From Lasiosphaeria ovina (Eukaryota > Ascomycota > Sordariomycetes > Sordariales > Lasiosphaeriaceae), in the NCBI GenBank assembly GCA_033439765.1, contig JAULSN010000005.1:868001-932000 (forward strand): a stretch of DNA of 64,000 nucleotides. Direction: 5' to 3'. The notes below the pieces were generated by a model. It saw only the letters and a list, made by a program, of their open reading frames with translations. It was not told the origin of the DNA and searched no databases. Positions 9,861-21,202 of the stretch are shown here, one piece after another; within the stretch, counting starts at the first letter, position 1, and each line of letters starts with the position of its first letter. Made by a program: the position numbers and the translations under genes.

Positions 9861-10737
9861 TCAACGTCCCATATCATTTGCAAGCGCAGTAATGAACTCG
9901 ACGGCCACATCCCTGCCAAGGCTGATGTCTTTCTCCGACTTGTCCTCGGGCACGTGCAGAAAGACGGCGTGTCCGCGCTCCGGGCGATCGCGAACGGCCG
10001 CCAGCGAGGTCAGCAGCTGGAACTCGCAAAAGTACAGGCCGGCGTCGTCCGAGACAGTGATTTGGGCGCCCTACAAGATGCAGTTAGAATGCAGCAGCCG
10101 AACTGATCGATCTTCCAGCATGTATCCAAGGTGTCGGAAGCGAGCACGCACAGAACGAGAGCAAGAGAGGGACAGGAACAATGAGCTGATGAGAAACCAA
10201 CTCACCGGAACGCGCGCGGCGACCTCGTCCCTGACGCGCAGCATATCGAACCCGGGGCGCAGCTCCGCCGGAAGATCCGCCCACTGGCCGCCCGGCGCAG
10301 CCAGCTCCTCGGGGAACGGCAGGCCGTCGTGGCCGAGGGCGGCGAAACCGTCGCGGCGCGCGCGCGTCTCCAAGTAAAACCCCGGGAACGGCGGGTTCAT
10401 GCCGATGTGCACGGCCAGGTCGACCTTTTTGTTGTTTGGGTGGTTCCACACGCCCTCGATGAGCTGCCTGCACGGCCCGTAGTTGCACTGCACGTTGTCC
10501 GGGTGCTTGGTGATCTTGATGGGTTTCGCGCCGGGGCGGGTGATGGCGGCTGGCAGCGTGTCGCGGATCATGGCGGAGGTGTTGAAGTCCCATTCGAGGT
10601 ACGGCTGCGATTAGAGGGGGGTGTTAGATGGATTGGAGACTGGGAGGGGGTGAGGGGAACGCTACTCCGCCGCCGGTGACGACGACGTGGATGAAGTCGT
10701 CGTTGTTTGTTGTTGTTGTTGTTGTTGTGTCGGCCAT
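9861..10737 (-). CDS. Pyroglutamyl-peptidase I family protein (peptidase C15)
   Basis: Three exons (10666-10737, 10206-10604, 9861-10070) join in phase to 226 residues. Intron 1 has GTAGCG, a CTAAC branch and CAG; intron 2 has GTGAGT and TAG. Pyroglutamyl peptidases remove N-terminal pyroglutamate from peptides in the cytosol using a Glu-Cys-His triad. Matching landmarks are VHIGMNPPFPGFYLE with E103, SDDAGLYFCE with C172, and HAVFLHVPE with H196, in the right order and spacing. The usual N-terminal TGFGPF...NPS loop is altered to TGGGPYLEWDFNTS, so substrate choice may differ or the first intron may be slightly misplaced. The N-terminus holds a run of seven Thr encoded by an ACA repeat. The length fits the family (about 200-250 aa). 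No signal peptide is seen. Confidence 0.82.
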
Positions 10738-11344
10738 GTTGGGCGCGAAGGGGGGGTTTCGTTGTCTCGGGTGTGCCGTTATCTCGGGTGTGCAGGAGGA
10801 TCGGGACACTGGCAGTCATAAAATGGATAAAAGCACGGTCTGAAGTGAGAGACTTGGAACTCTTGAAATCACAGGAATAATCCAAGAATTATGCAACCCT
10901 TTAACGAGTTGTGCGTAGGTTGCTGCTATCTCTTGGTGTTGGCGGGGTGGGCGTCGACATTGGCTCGTTGGTGCTGGTTCCCCCTGCCGGGTTGTGTTTC
11001 ACATGAGCAGCGCGAAGTTCCTTCCGGAACACCCGGCCTGCTCACTCAGCTTGAACTACGACGTCGGTCTGTTCGGCCCCCGGCTCCGAACTACTATCTA
11101 ATTAGTGTGCGGCGCAGTATTCAGCCCCCGGTAAGGTGGAATCGTGGAGGTTGACCTGGGGCTGACTCTTCTGGGATTAACCAACAAATACGCGTATAAG
11201 CGTATAAGAGCATGGCATCTTTGTTTAAAGGCAACAGGATCAAACATTCTATCTTCTTAGCTACGTAACTACTCTCTTTTCACCAACCATCACCCTGCAC
11301 CTCTAAGGTCCCAACTCTATCAGTAACACTCTAACGCAAGCAGC
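10738..11344. other. Intergenic between two minus-strand genes
   Basis: It holds the 5' region of the peptidase gene and the 3' region of the small secreted protein gene. A short frame at 10891-11154 has no recognisable content. No repeats were noted. Confidence 0.4.
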
Positions 11345-11797
11345 TCACGAACACGCCCAGATACCACCGGTACCAATAACCGCGCCGCCCGAGCAGGTGA
11401 TCTTGTCCTTGGACCACTTGCAGTTGGAGTTGAAGGCGTGCGAGCGCTCGAGGGTCAGACCATTGCCGCCGCAGCCCTCCAGCGTGAACGGGCCGTTGCG
11501 CCACCCGTTCTCCTGCACGTAGAAGTCGATGCCGCACGGGCTGCCGTCGCCCGTGCGGATCTGCGTGAACTGGCTGCACACGTCGGGCGTGCCGTTGGAC
11601 CTGGAGACTTTGGTCAACTAATTGGGTCTGACGGGGGTGATAACTATGGGGGATGGACTGGGAACCACGAACCAGGCAACCTGCGACAGGGCGCCCTCGC
11701 GCGACTTGCGCGTCGCGTGGTAGACGGTCGCCGACGCCAGGGGGAGGTACATGACGAGAGCGGCCGTGGCGGTCTCGGTGATGGCGGAGAAGCGCAT
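11345..11797 (-). CDS. Small secreted cysteine-rich protein (effector-like)
   Basis: Exon 1 (11673-11797) and exon 2 (11345-11600) join across a 72-nt intron to 126 residues. The donor is GTTCGT, a weak but usable site chosen because it restores phase; neighbouring GT sites do not. The first about 23 residues (MRFSAITETATAALVMYLPL, then ASA) look like a signal peptide with a cleavage site near ASA-T. The mature part has six cysteines (in DVCSQ, SPCGID, EGCGGN, SNCKWS, ITCSGG and IWACS), allowing three disulfides. A TATA box lies 188 bases upstream. Such proteins are secreted by fungi as effectors, antimicrobials or wall-associated factors; no known family was recognised, so the role is open. 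Confidence 0.68.
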
Positions 11798-12401
11798 GTC
11801 TTGATAATTGACACGTTGTTAGTGGCGGGAGTCTGCCATGAGTTGAGTGGAGAGGAGTGTGAACGTACTGGCTGATTGAGTTGATTGGGGAGGTAGTGAG
11901 TGTGTTGAGGTTTGTTGTGTGCAGGGTTGTGAGTTGTTGTTTGCTCTGTGTCGGGCTGGCTTGAGTGAGGGGGCGAGCTGGGTGTTTATATACACCCTCT
12001 GCCACCTCTCTTCTCTACAAACTTCACTTCACGATCATCGCACCGAGGCGCACTCTAGGCTGACTCGTGGCAAAGAGGGCGCGTAAACTGCCAACATTAC
12101 CTGTGCTCACCACATCATTCTCGTCTGAGACAATCCACTTTAATCTAGAGAACGCCTCTCATAGTCTTAGAAATTCGCCGACGAACGAGCTGTGCAATTG
12201 AAATAGACTGTTCGTGTCACCCAAGAGATTGGTTAATGAACACACTCGCTCGTATAAACGCCTGGAGCGTCCCATCGAGGCTCGGCTGCGGCCCAGCCGG
12301 TACTCAGCAGAGTGCATAAAGTGCGGCTCTGTTGATATAGCCGCTCGTAACCAATATACAATGCTGACATGACTAAGATCCAAAAATGGGCTGCACAATA
12401 T
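11798..12401. other. Upstream region of the secreted protein gene; otherwise empty
   Basis: Besides the TATA box at 11985 and the C/T-rich leader, no gene is seen. Short minus frames at 12159-12442 lack features and partly run into the inverted-repeat element. Confidence 0.4.
11985..11992 (-). promoter_or_regulatory. TATA box of the small secreted protein gene
   Basis: The minus strand reads TATATAAA here, 188 bases upstream of the ATG. This is a clear TATA element in a region otherwise rich in C/T, suggesting strong regulated transcription. Confidence 0.55.
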
Positions 12402-12694
12402 CGGAGACCCTTACAAAGCATGGGGCCAAAAGTCAGTAACATTTCTTTGTACCTGACTTACGTAAGGACAGTGCCACCAAAATTTCCACCCATTGATACT
12501 GTATAAGCCCGTCGCTAAAAGAACACAAGCGTTAGGGACAAGGCCACTAGCGTATAGGGACTAAAGCGCTAGAATCCAGCAGCAAGCCCCTAAAGTTGTA
12601 GCGAAAAGGCAGTGCTTTGAACACTGTCCTTACGTAAGGCAGGTCCAGAGAAAGTGTCATTTACTTTTGGCCCCATGTTCCGTAAGGTTCTCTG
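12402..12694. mobile_element. MITE-like element with long terminal inverted repeats
   Basis: The left arm (12402-12473) and right arm (12622-12694) are imperfect inverted copies of about 72 bases. Both contain ATGGGGCCAAAAGT and end towards the centre in the palindrome CTTACGTAAG followed by GACAGTG. About 148 bases without an open frame lie between. The element is 293 bases long, flanked by AT on both sides, which could be a 2-bp target duplication. This fits a non-autonomous DNA transposon of the MITE class; no transposase is present in the window and the superfamily is not assigned. Confidence 0.72.
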
Positions 12695-12873
12695 ATTTGA
12701 TTGCCGCTCGCTCCGGCTCCGGGCCCATGTCTCCTGCAGCCCTGTAATAAAAGACTCTGCAGCAGGCAAGTCAGCCTATAGACATCGGATAGGAACTTTG
12801 AGGCAATTACCTGGCCATCAGAAAGTTACACTCAACGGCCTTCAGATAATCGGACGATACACTCTGCGGGTTC

Positions 12874-15131
12874 TCACCGCCGTCCGCCCAACGCATTGCC
12901 CAGCTGCTGCGCCAGGCGGCCGTCATCGAAGCGCTTGTCCCCCCTGGGCTGGCCAACCATGGACACGACATCCTTGTCGGCAAACGCCTGCCAGACGGTG
13001 GCCGTGTCGGTCGGGCTGGTCAGCAGCACCTTGACGTGGGTCTGCACCCGCTTGTCGCGGGTCAGCTCCAGCAGCTCGAACAGCACGCGCTCGACCTGCA
13101 GGTCCTGCATGAACGCGGCGTCGTCGTACACGTTGATGCTGTCGAGCACGCACACCAGCGTGACCCTGCTGCGCAGCCGACGCACCAGCCCGACGAGCAG
13201 CCGGCACAGCTGCTCGACTTCGTCGGGCGCGCCGCTCTCTAGGGCCGCCAAATCCACGTCGCGCGCCGCAAACGCGAGGTCCGCGCTGTCGAAGACGTAC
13301 TGGCTCAGCAGCTGCGCGATCAGGCTCCTGGCCATGCCGGCGCCGCCCGCGAGCGGGTCGAGATGCGCGTCGCCGTGCTCGGCGCAGAAGAAGGCCAGCG
13401 TGCAGAAGCGCGCGTCCTGCCGCAGGCTCTGCACGACACCCGCGCTGAACAGCGACAGCGCCGACACGCTTGTGCGGCTTGGCTTCATGTGTCCGTGCAC
13501 TAGCAGCTCTGTCGAGCTCGCCTGCACCATCCACTGCTGGAACTGCGGGTTGCCGACCAGCTGCTCCGCCCGCCCCTGGTCGCGCCGGTCCACCACGACG
13601 GCAGAGCTGGAGATGTTGGCCACGTCGTCGGTTGTCTCTGCTTCGTCGCTGGCGGGCGGTGGGAGGTTCATTGCCTGAAGCAGCTCGTCCTGCGTTATTG
13701 CTGGCGCGGGCTCGGCGTCGGCCCATGGGAGCCGGCCGCGGCTGCGCGACCGCTCCTCGTGCAGCGCCGACGTCAGGCGGTCGTTCTTGACCATGAGCTT
13801 GGCGTTCTTGCGCTCAAGTGCTGCTGAACAGTTGGGCGCAGGATTTGCGCACGTCAGCACACTGGCTCAACCAAGCATGGGCGGGTATGAATTCAGTAGG
13901 AACGGAACAGGCTCACCGCTCTTGCCCGCGAAATAGTCCTCGAACATCTGGCGGATGCTGTTCACGGCCATGGACGAGATGGCGGCGTTCAGAGCGTTGG
14001 CAGCGGCGTTTTGCTCGTTGGCAGCGGCGTTACGCTCGCTGGCCGCCGCCAGCTTGCGCTGCTGGATGGCGAGTGCCCGCCCGGCTTTGGCTATCTCGGC
14101 CTGCTTGTCAGCCAGCCGCTTCTGCTCTTTCTGCAGCTTGAGCTGGCCGAGCTGCAAGCTCTTTAACTTTTCCAGCCCTGGGAAACAGAAATGTCAGATT
14201 ACGCGTTCCTTCCGTTGAAAAGACAATGAAGATGCTGCCCGTGCTCACCTTCTGATGCCTTGAGGTCGACTGAGCGGGTGACGCGCATGTGGTCCAGCGT
14301 GGCCTTCTCCATCAGCCGCTTGCCGCTCGAGTCGATGCCGGCCAGGCAGTCAGACAGGTCGGCCTTGTAGTCGGATGTCTTCCAGAGGACGGTCGCCGTC
14401 ATTTTCAGCCCTTTGATGGTATTAGGTAAGTATTTATTTGCAGTTCTCAGACTTAATAAGAGGAGCGAGGTTGACATACCTCTCTTTGCCGAGTAGTAGA
14501 GCACAATGTCCTCGAGTGCCTGCAGCACCGACACGAGCACCGTCATGGCCGCGGGGATGAGGTAGTCGTCGTCGGCCGCGCAGAGCGCAACAACGCGCTC
14601 GACGTCGCCCAGCTTCTCCCGCATCTGGCGCAGGCTCTGCTCGACTTCTTCGCGGATCTCGGCCGTCCTTTTGGCTGCCTGTCACGTACTTTGTCAGGCA
14701 ACGAACACCCATGCCCCTGACTAGAAGAAACTGGAGAACAATGACAACTCACATCGAAGATGACGTCAAACACGCAGTGGATCAGCGACGTGTACTCCAT
14801 GTCGGGCAGCAGGGAGAGCAGCGCCTTGGCGTCGCCGACGTGGTTCGAGAACTTGTCGCCGGCCTTCTTCCAGAACCCGACGAAGCCCTCGTACTTGTAG
14901 TACTTTGCGCGCGCCGCCTCGAGCGTGGTGACCAGCTCGGCCCAGCCCACCGCGCCGCGGATGCTGTACTGAGTGCCGGCCAGCGCTGTCGGCTCGGCGC
15001 GCAACCCCGCCAACTGCGCCATGGCCTGCGGGAACATCACATCCCAGAACGGCCGCCGCGCCGGCGTGCCCGGCGGGGTTGCCTTTGCGAGTTGCGAGGG
15101 CCGCGAGGGCAGCAGTTGCAGTTGCTGCTCC

Positions 15132-15192
<61 letters not shown>

Positions 15193-15463
15193 GCTGCTGC
15201 GGTTGTTGCTGCTGCGGTTGCTGCTGCGGTTGTTGTTGCTGCTGCTGTTGCAGCTGCTGCTTCTGGCTCTTTCTCAGGCCCATGTTGCCGTCGTCCTCCT
15301 TGTTTTGTGGGACTGTGATTGGCGCGTAGCGTCCGAGGGCCGTGTTGAAGCGCACTTGTGGGTTAGCAAAGGCCTCGTGGTATTCGGGTAGGCGGGTGTC
15401 AATGAAGTCCAAGCACGGTTGCTTTTTACTCAACGCCCGGGCGCCTGTCGACTCGTCCGCCAT
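12874..15463 (-). CDS. DUF7708-type STAND-like protein with poly-Q tract, no P-loop
   Basis: Five exons (14753-15463, 14480-14678, 14249-14410, 13917-14177, 12874-13823) with GTGAGT/GTATGT/GTGAGC donors join in phase to about 760 residues. The N-terminal part (from about residue 135) has WDVMFPQAMAQL, then WAELVTTLEAARAKYYKYEG and FWKKAGDKFSNHVGDAKALL, the pattern of the fungal DUF7708 domain at the head of STAND proteins. A coiled coil rich in Ala/Gln/Lys (exon 4) follows. The last exon holds ELLVHGHMKPSRTSVSALSL, RSLIAQLLSQY and VTLVCVLDSINVYDD, resembling an NTPase core in layout but without a GxxxxGKT loop, so ATP binding is doubtful. The exon-5 acceptor is ambiguous by one codon (13823 or 13820). 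A Gln-rich stretch near residue 70-110 is coded by CAA/CAG repeats. Function is unknown; a regulatory role in cell death is inference from the family. Confidence 0.75.
15132..15193 (-). repeat. Trinucleotide microsatellite coding poly-Gln
   Basis: About twenty TTG units on the plus strand (CAA on the coding strand) run without interruption, followed by mixed CTG/TTG/CGG units to about 15260. The tract lies inside exon 1 of the DUF7708-type gene and should vary in length between strains. Confidence 0.9.
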
Positions 15464-16324
15464 GAGGCTTGGGATGTGGGGAGATTGAAGCTCGTGGCGA
15501 CGGACTGGGGTTTTGAGGCGTCGAGTCTCGACAAGATGCGCTACATACGTAGTGCATAATTAGTCTGGGACTGGAGGGCAGTGCAAATCCAATCGCGGCA
15601 AGACCAGGGGCCTCGAGAGAATGCCAGCGCTGTTCGTCACGTCATCCAATTGCGATGTGCGACAGAGCGGGCAGCGCGGGCGACGCCAATCGACGCGGAA
15701 GCTGTTATCTCGCCTCTCATCGGGTAGCCATGCACCCTCTGGAAGAGCCCAAGTCCCGAAGAGGGGGGAACAGACGCGAAGGAATGGTAGTGCAACGAGG
15801 CTCTGAGATACGGCTGTTGATTGGCGCATCCCAGGCTCAAGTCTCCACATTTGCTCCTCACTTATGCAGGAAGCGCCCCACTTGCCTCAGCCGCACTGAG
15901 ATCAGCACATCACAACCAATCACTTCCTAATTTGGCTAGGTGGGCAGGTCTCTAGCGTGATAACTCACAGGCATGGATGGTACTCCATACCCCGCTTGAA
16001 ATCCCCGTCCGATCCATGCCCGACTCAATAATGATCGAGAGTCTTGTCGCTCGACTGAGCAAGTTTTAACGACGCCGCTGTCCTTGTTTCAGATGTTTTA
16101 TTAATTACGAATCAGTTTTTCTGCTGAGGAGCTGTGTGCGTGATGAAAAGCACCCTTTCCTCCGTGCTTTTATTATTTACGTGGCCACTTACACTTTTCA
16201 CTACTTTATGCGCCCTTCACTCTCAAACTCTTTCCACGGTGCCAAGTTGATTAATAATTATATGCACACTAAATAGGTGCTCCAATCGTTTGAGTCCCAT
16301 CAAGCTTGAAGCACCGCAGTCATC
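15464..16324. other. Divergent intergenic region
   Basis: It separates the starts of the DUF7708-type gene and the AAA ATPase gene. AT-rich patches near 16080-16270 (ttaattacg, aattatatgc) are likely promoter DNA of the ATPase gene. No supported gene was found; frames at 15560-15930 look like chance. Confidence 0.4.
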
Positions 16325-19300
16325 ATGGCTACTGAGCTACCTCTGCATCTTGGGCCGCCGGTGGAGACGCTGCCAGTACCAGCCCTTGACCCAGCCTCAA
16401 CACAATCCACCAAGCCATCCGTCGAGCCGGTGAAGGATGAGGTCCATCCAGCCCAGCCCACAGAGGAAGAGCCAACGCAGCCCCTGAACCCGGATAAGTC
16501 CGAAACGAACAGCCTGCTCGACGATATTGCCCTGTTGACCGACACCCAGAAAGGGCTGGAGCCAAAGCTGGACGACGGCTCCGCCGCTGGCCCATCATCA
16601 AACGGCCCGCCCCCGCCGCGGAGAGCATGGTCGTTCGGGACAGATCGCCGTGATAGAGCCCGTGGAGAGGTGGCCTCTGTGCCTCCGCCAGGAGACAAAC
16701 CCGAGGACATTCCGCCACCCCGGGTCTCGCAAATTAACCGGGTACCCTGGGCGGCTTTCCAGCGCAACCGCCATAGCAGCCCATTTGCCATCGACGTCCT
16801 AGTCGGCGACCCCGATCCGAAAGTCGCCATACTCACCCGCTTTTCACAATTCAATGTTCCCGCGCCGGCCCGCCAGGTGGCAGAGGCGGCCGACGAAGCC
16901 GAAGCGGCCGAAGCGGCCGAAGCGGCCGAGGGAGCGTGGGCTGAGGACGATCTAGACGACCTGGACGATCACGATCACATCCCCATTAAAAAAGCGTCGA
17001 CCTTTGTGGCCATGCCGCCCAGCCACACTCAGCGTACCAAGGTTCGGAGTCAGGCACCCCTGCCAGAGCGCATCCGCATCAACTCCCCAGCCATTATCGA
17101 GCTTCTCAACAACATAGTCGATATGGAGGACGAGGACAAGGCCGAAACAGACGCCCCCCTTCTCATGATGCAGCCTTTCCGAGCTCTGGTCTACCACAAA
17201 GACGAAATCCGAAACGCCAAAAAGAGGCTCGAGGCCGAGATCAAGGACAAGGACAAAAATATGGCAAGAGCCAAGGCGCTATTACAGACTGGACTATCTG
17301 GGGGAGAAAAGAAAAAGGACGGCGATGACACGTCTAGGGACGGGGACAACGCCAAGCTAAAGATTTACGGAGGCTCGGAACCCGAGAGCGGGGCGGCGTT
17401 CAAGGATGACGGACCCAGCTACATAGGCCCCTTGCTGAACAGCCAGAGGGACGTTGACGACATCCAGTGCCTTGTCGACTTCATCGACACGGAGCTGGGG
17501 GGCAGGCTGGCGTACCTGGCGGGCGACGACTGCCAACGCGTCACCTTTAGCGACATCTGGCACCTATTCAAGCCGGGCGACTGTGTGCTCGGCGCTGACA
17601 CCAAGCAGGCGTACCGTGTTCTGAATGTCGAGTACTCCAAGCACAGCATGAAGCTGCCGTCGCCCCGCGACGTCTGGCGCCACGGTGCGAAGGCCCGACT
17701 CGAGGACTCGCCCATCACCATCCAGTGCATCTATATCGACTTTGACGGTGAGCAGATCGGCCCCGTCCTCAAGACGTTCGAGTTCCATCGCTTCGAGGGC
17801 GACAGAAGCGTTCGTTCGCTCGACATCGTCCCGCTGCGCCTCGCCAAGACAGACGGCGAGCTCGAGAAGACGCTGATCAAGCGCGGCTCGACCTTTATCG
17901 ACGCATGCGGCACGGGGCGCCGCGGCGTGCCGCTGCACTACTCGGGTCTTACGCTAGACACCAAGGAGGAGGTCAACAGCCAAGTCGTCATCGACTTTGA
18001 AGAAGCCTTTGCCGCCAACGGCGGGAACCGCAGGAACGAAAAAGGCGGCCTGACGACAGAGCAGGTCGTCCTCGAGCTGTTCGTCAGCATGCTGCGAGAA
18101 GAAGCACCCAAGGGGCAGAATCCCGTCTTCGTGCCCGACGCCATGGCGCAGAACTGGAAGCCCACCATCGAGAACATCGACACGCGGTACCAGGACGAGA
18201 TCAAGAAGAAAGATGAAGAGGCCACTAAGAAAGCCCGACGCTCCGAGTACGCCACGGACTCGGACTCGGACCGGTCTAGGGGGTCTATAACGCGGCAGCG
18301 GCGCAAGCTTAACAAGAAGCACTCGCGCAACCGGCAGTGCATTCCCGAGTGCTGCGGGACCGAGAACGTGCACGACGACACCTACGTTGAGCGCGGGCGC
18401 ACCACCGACTTCATCCAGGGGCAGTTCCGCGAGCAGCGCGAGACGGGGTCGCGCCAGCGCGTGCCGTCGCTGGCCATCTCGCCGCAGCCGCTGGGCAGGG
18501 CCACCGAGGACGAGCACTTCATCACCGACGGCGAGCGGCTGATCGTTACGTACCGCGTCTTCGGCTTCATCATGCGCAGCCGCAAGTGGGCCCAGCTTGA
18601 TCTGACGCATCTTGGGCCACCCAAGGGCGAGAACACGTTCGACCTGCTCGTGCTGCCGCCCGGCCACCGCAACATGGTCGAGAGCTTGGTTACCCAGCAC
18701 TACCTCGACAAGGCGTCAGCGTTGGACGAGACGGACGAGCGGGACATTGTTCACGGCAAGGGTAAGCAAGTGACATTCGCCAGCACGATGACCGAGCTCA
18801 CGCATGAATGTAGGCAAGGGTTTGATCCTGCTCCTCCACGGGGCTCCAGGGGTCGGAAAGACGACCACGGCCGGTTAGTGCCACTATTCCACCCTCGCGG
18901 CGCCTGTGTCCTGGACCAACTGACGGGGAAATGAGGAAAACAGAATGCGTCGCCACCTATTTCCACAAGCCCCTGTTCCAAATCACCTGCGGTGAGTGAA
19001 AGCCCTTGTTCAATATTCCGCGTCCAGCGCCGGACCCCACACTGACACCGCTTTAGGAGATTTGGGGGCCACGGCCGAAGTGGTCGAACGGCGGCTGGAG
19101 ACCAACTTTGCCCTAGCCAGTCGGTGGGGTTGCATCTTGCTCATTGACGAAGCCGACGTGTTCCTCGAGGCGAGGCAGACGGAGAACTTTGACCGCAACA
19201 GCCTCGTGGCGGGTGAGTTATTTGCCCCTTTCCTTTTATCCCAAGGCCCGCAATCACGAAAACACATCTTCTAACCCCAACCGCACAGTGTTCCTCCGCA

Positions 19301-20727
19301 CGCTCGAGTACTACACGGGCATTTTATTCTTGACGACCAACCGCGTGGGCACGTTCGACGAGGCGTTTACATCACGCATCCACATCAGCCTGTACTACCC
19401 ACCACTGGATCAGGCGTCCACACTCGCCGTGTTCGAGGTCAACCTGAACCGGATCAAGGAGCGGTTCCACAAGAAAGAGGAGCGCGGCGTCGCGAAGCTG
19501 TTGCTCCATGAGCGGTCCATCAAGGCCTTCGTACTCAACTACTACAGCCGCAACAAGGAAGCGCGCTGGAATGGGCGCCAAATCCGCAACGCCTGTCAGA
19601 CGGCGCTCGCGCTAGCCGAGTTCGAGGCGCACAAGAAGGTCGCCAAAGCGACAAACAGCGCTGCGGGAGGCGGCGGGGCCGGAATCGGCCGCACCGTCAT
19701 GGACGTGGCCGCCACGTCGCGCACCATGGTCACGGTCAAGATGTCGGCCAAGCACTTTGGCGACGTGGCCGAGGCGTACCTGGCCTTCATGCGCTACCTG
19801 CGCGACGTGCACGGCGTCAGCGCCGCGCAGCAGGCCAAGAACTTCCGCCTACGCCACGACCACTACGGGCTCGGCCGCGAGCCGCCGACCACGGCCGGCG
19901 GGCTGGGGCTGCTGGCGTCGCGGCAGCGGCCGCAGCAGACTCAGACTCAGAGGGCGCCGCCAGTGCAGAAGCGGAAAACCACTACCACGACCACCACTGT
20001 TGGGCGCGGCACTGCTGCTGCTGCGCGGACCCGGCAGCCGGTGCCGCAGCGGGTGGCGAGGCCGAAGCAGGTCGAGGTCGAGGTGGTGGAGGAGGAGGAA
20101 GAGGTTCTCGGCGAGTATGGGTATGGCGAGGCAGAATTTTACGAAGAAGAGCAGGATGACGATGAAGATGCGCTGCTGGATGAGGAGGAGGAGGCGCTGG
20201 AGGGTGAGGAGGAAGAGGAAGGCGAGGAGGAAGAAGAAGCAGAAGAAGAAGAAGATGATGAAGAAGCACAGTTCGACGAGGATCTCGAGGGCGAGCAAGA
20301 AGAGGTTGACGAGGAGGACGCAGAGGAAGACCTGGACGACGACGCCAATTTCGGCGCCCTGGACGACGAGCAGCTTGGCGAAGTGGAAGAATTCTTGGAA
20401 GAGGAATTCCAGGAGGAGGGGGAATACTCGTACGAGGCGCCGCCCAAGGCCAGGCCCCAAGCTGCCGGTGGCGGCCGTGTTTTGACGCCCCGAAGCCGGG
20501 GACAGTCCAGGGTGGCAGCACCGGCGGGTAATCCGCGTGGCGGCGGTGTCGGCCGCGGAAAAGCGGTCGCCACTGCTGCCGCCACTGCCCCGGCGGGGAG
20601 ACCACTGGGCAAGCCGCCGAGGGGAGGCCTTGCGCCGCCTGCGGGACAAGGACGGGGTAAGGCACCGGCGGGCGCGGCAGCGGCAGGCCGAGGTCGGGGC
20701 CGTCGAGTGGTTCCGAGGCAGGAGTAG
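16325..20727 (+). CDS. AAA-family ATPase with DUF7025-like N-terminus and long acidic/RG-rich tail
   Basis: Five exons (16325-18761, 18814-18873, 18944-18991, 19057-19212, 19289-20727), all split after the first codon base, give 1379 residues. The N-terminal 250 residues are low-complexity (Pro/Glu, EAAEAAEAAE). A middle region with PSYIGPLLNSQRDVDDIQCL, WHLFKPGDCVLG and GVPLHYSGLTLDTKEEVNSQ matches the fungal DUF7025 type. The AAA module has Walker A HGAPGVGKTT (K828), Walker B CILLIDEADVF (D879/E880) and a sensor-like FLTTN, then FDEAFTSRIHISLYYP. After the ATPase lid (to about residue 1060) the protein runs into a tail of about 120 mostly Glu/Asp residues and ends in Gly/Arg/Pro-rich sequence (GRGRGRR). 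Such ATPases are common in filamentous fungi; substrates are unknown. Three short exons cluster exactly over the Walker motifs. Confidence 0.88.
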
Positions 20728-21069
20728 TTACTTTCGAGCAAAAGCTGTTATGGACGCGTTGAGATAGTTGCCCAAAAGTTTCGGTTGGCTCAAACCGATG
20801 AATAACGTACTCAATGTTGGAGGAGAGTTGGCCCACACACAATGTTTCTTCTTTTGGAAATATCGGCCGCAAGAGGTTAAAACTAGAATGTGATATGTGA
20901 GTGCCGGTGATTCTGCGAAATGCCGAAGGCCCGTCTGCCCCTGCTTCTTCCTCCCCTCAATGCAACATCTTTCTAGATCTTTATGTCCCCCTCTACGGAG
21001 TATTTTGCGTGATAAAGCTTGCACTCGTTTCGAGGATTCCGATCCACGTCCTCTCATTCTCACCATCTC

Positions 21070-21202
21070 CTAAGAATCCAACTTCGGCATCGGTAAGAAC
21101 TTCCTAGACAGAGCCCACTTCTTCTCAAAAACCGGCCGACCATTGGTTAAAACGTCTTGAACTACGAGGTTGTCTTACCGATCCCGAAGTTGAATCCTTA
21201 CG
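21070..21202. repeat. Imperfect inverted repeat
   Basis: The left arm (21070-21106, containing CAACTTCGGCATCGGTAAGA) and the right arm (21163-21202) are inverted copies with a few mismatches around a spacer of about 56 bases. It could fold into a hairpin or be a small MITE remnant; no target duplication was recognised. Confidence 0.55.
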
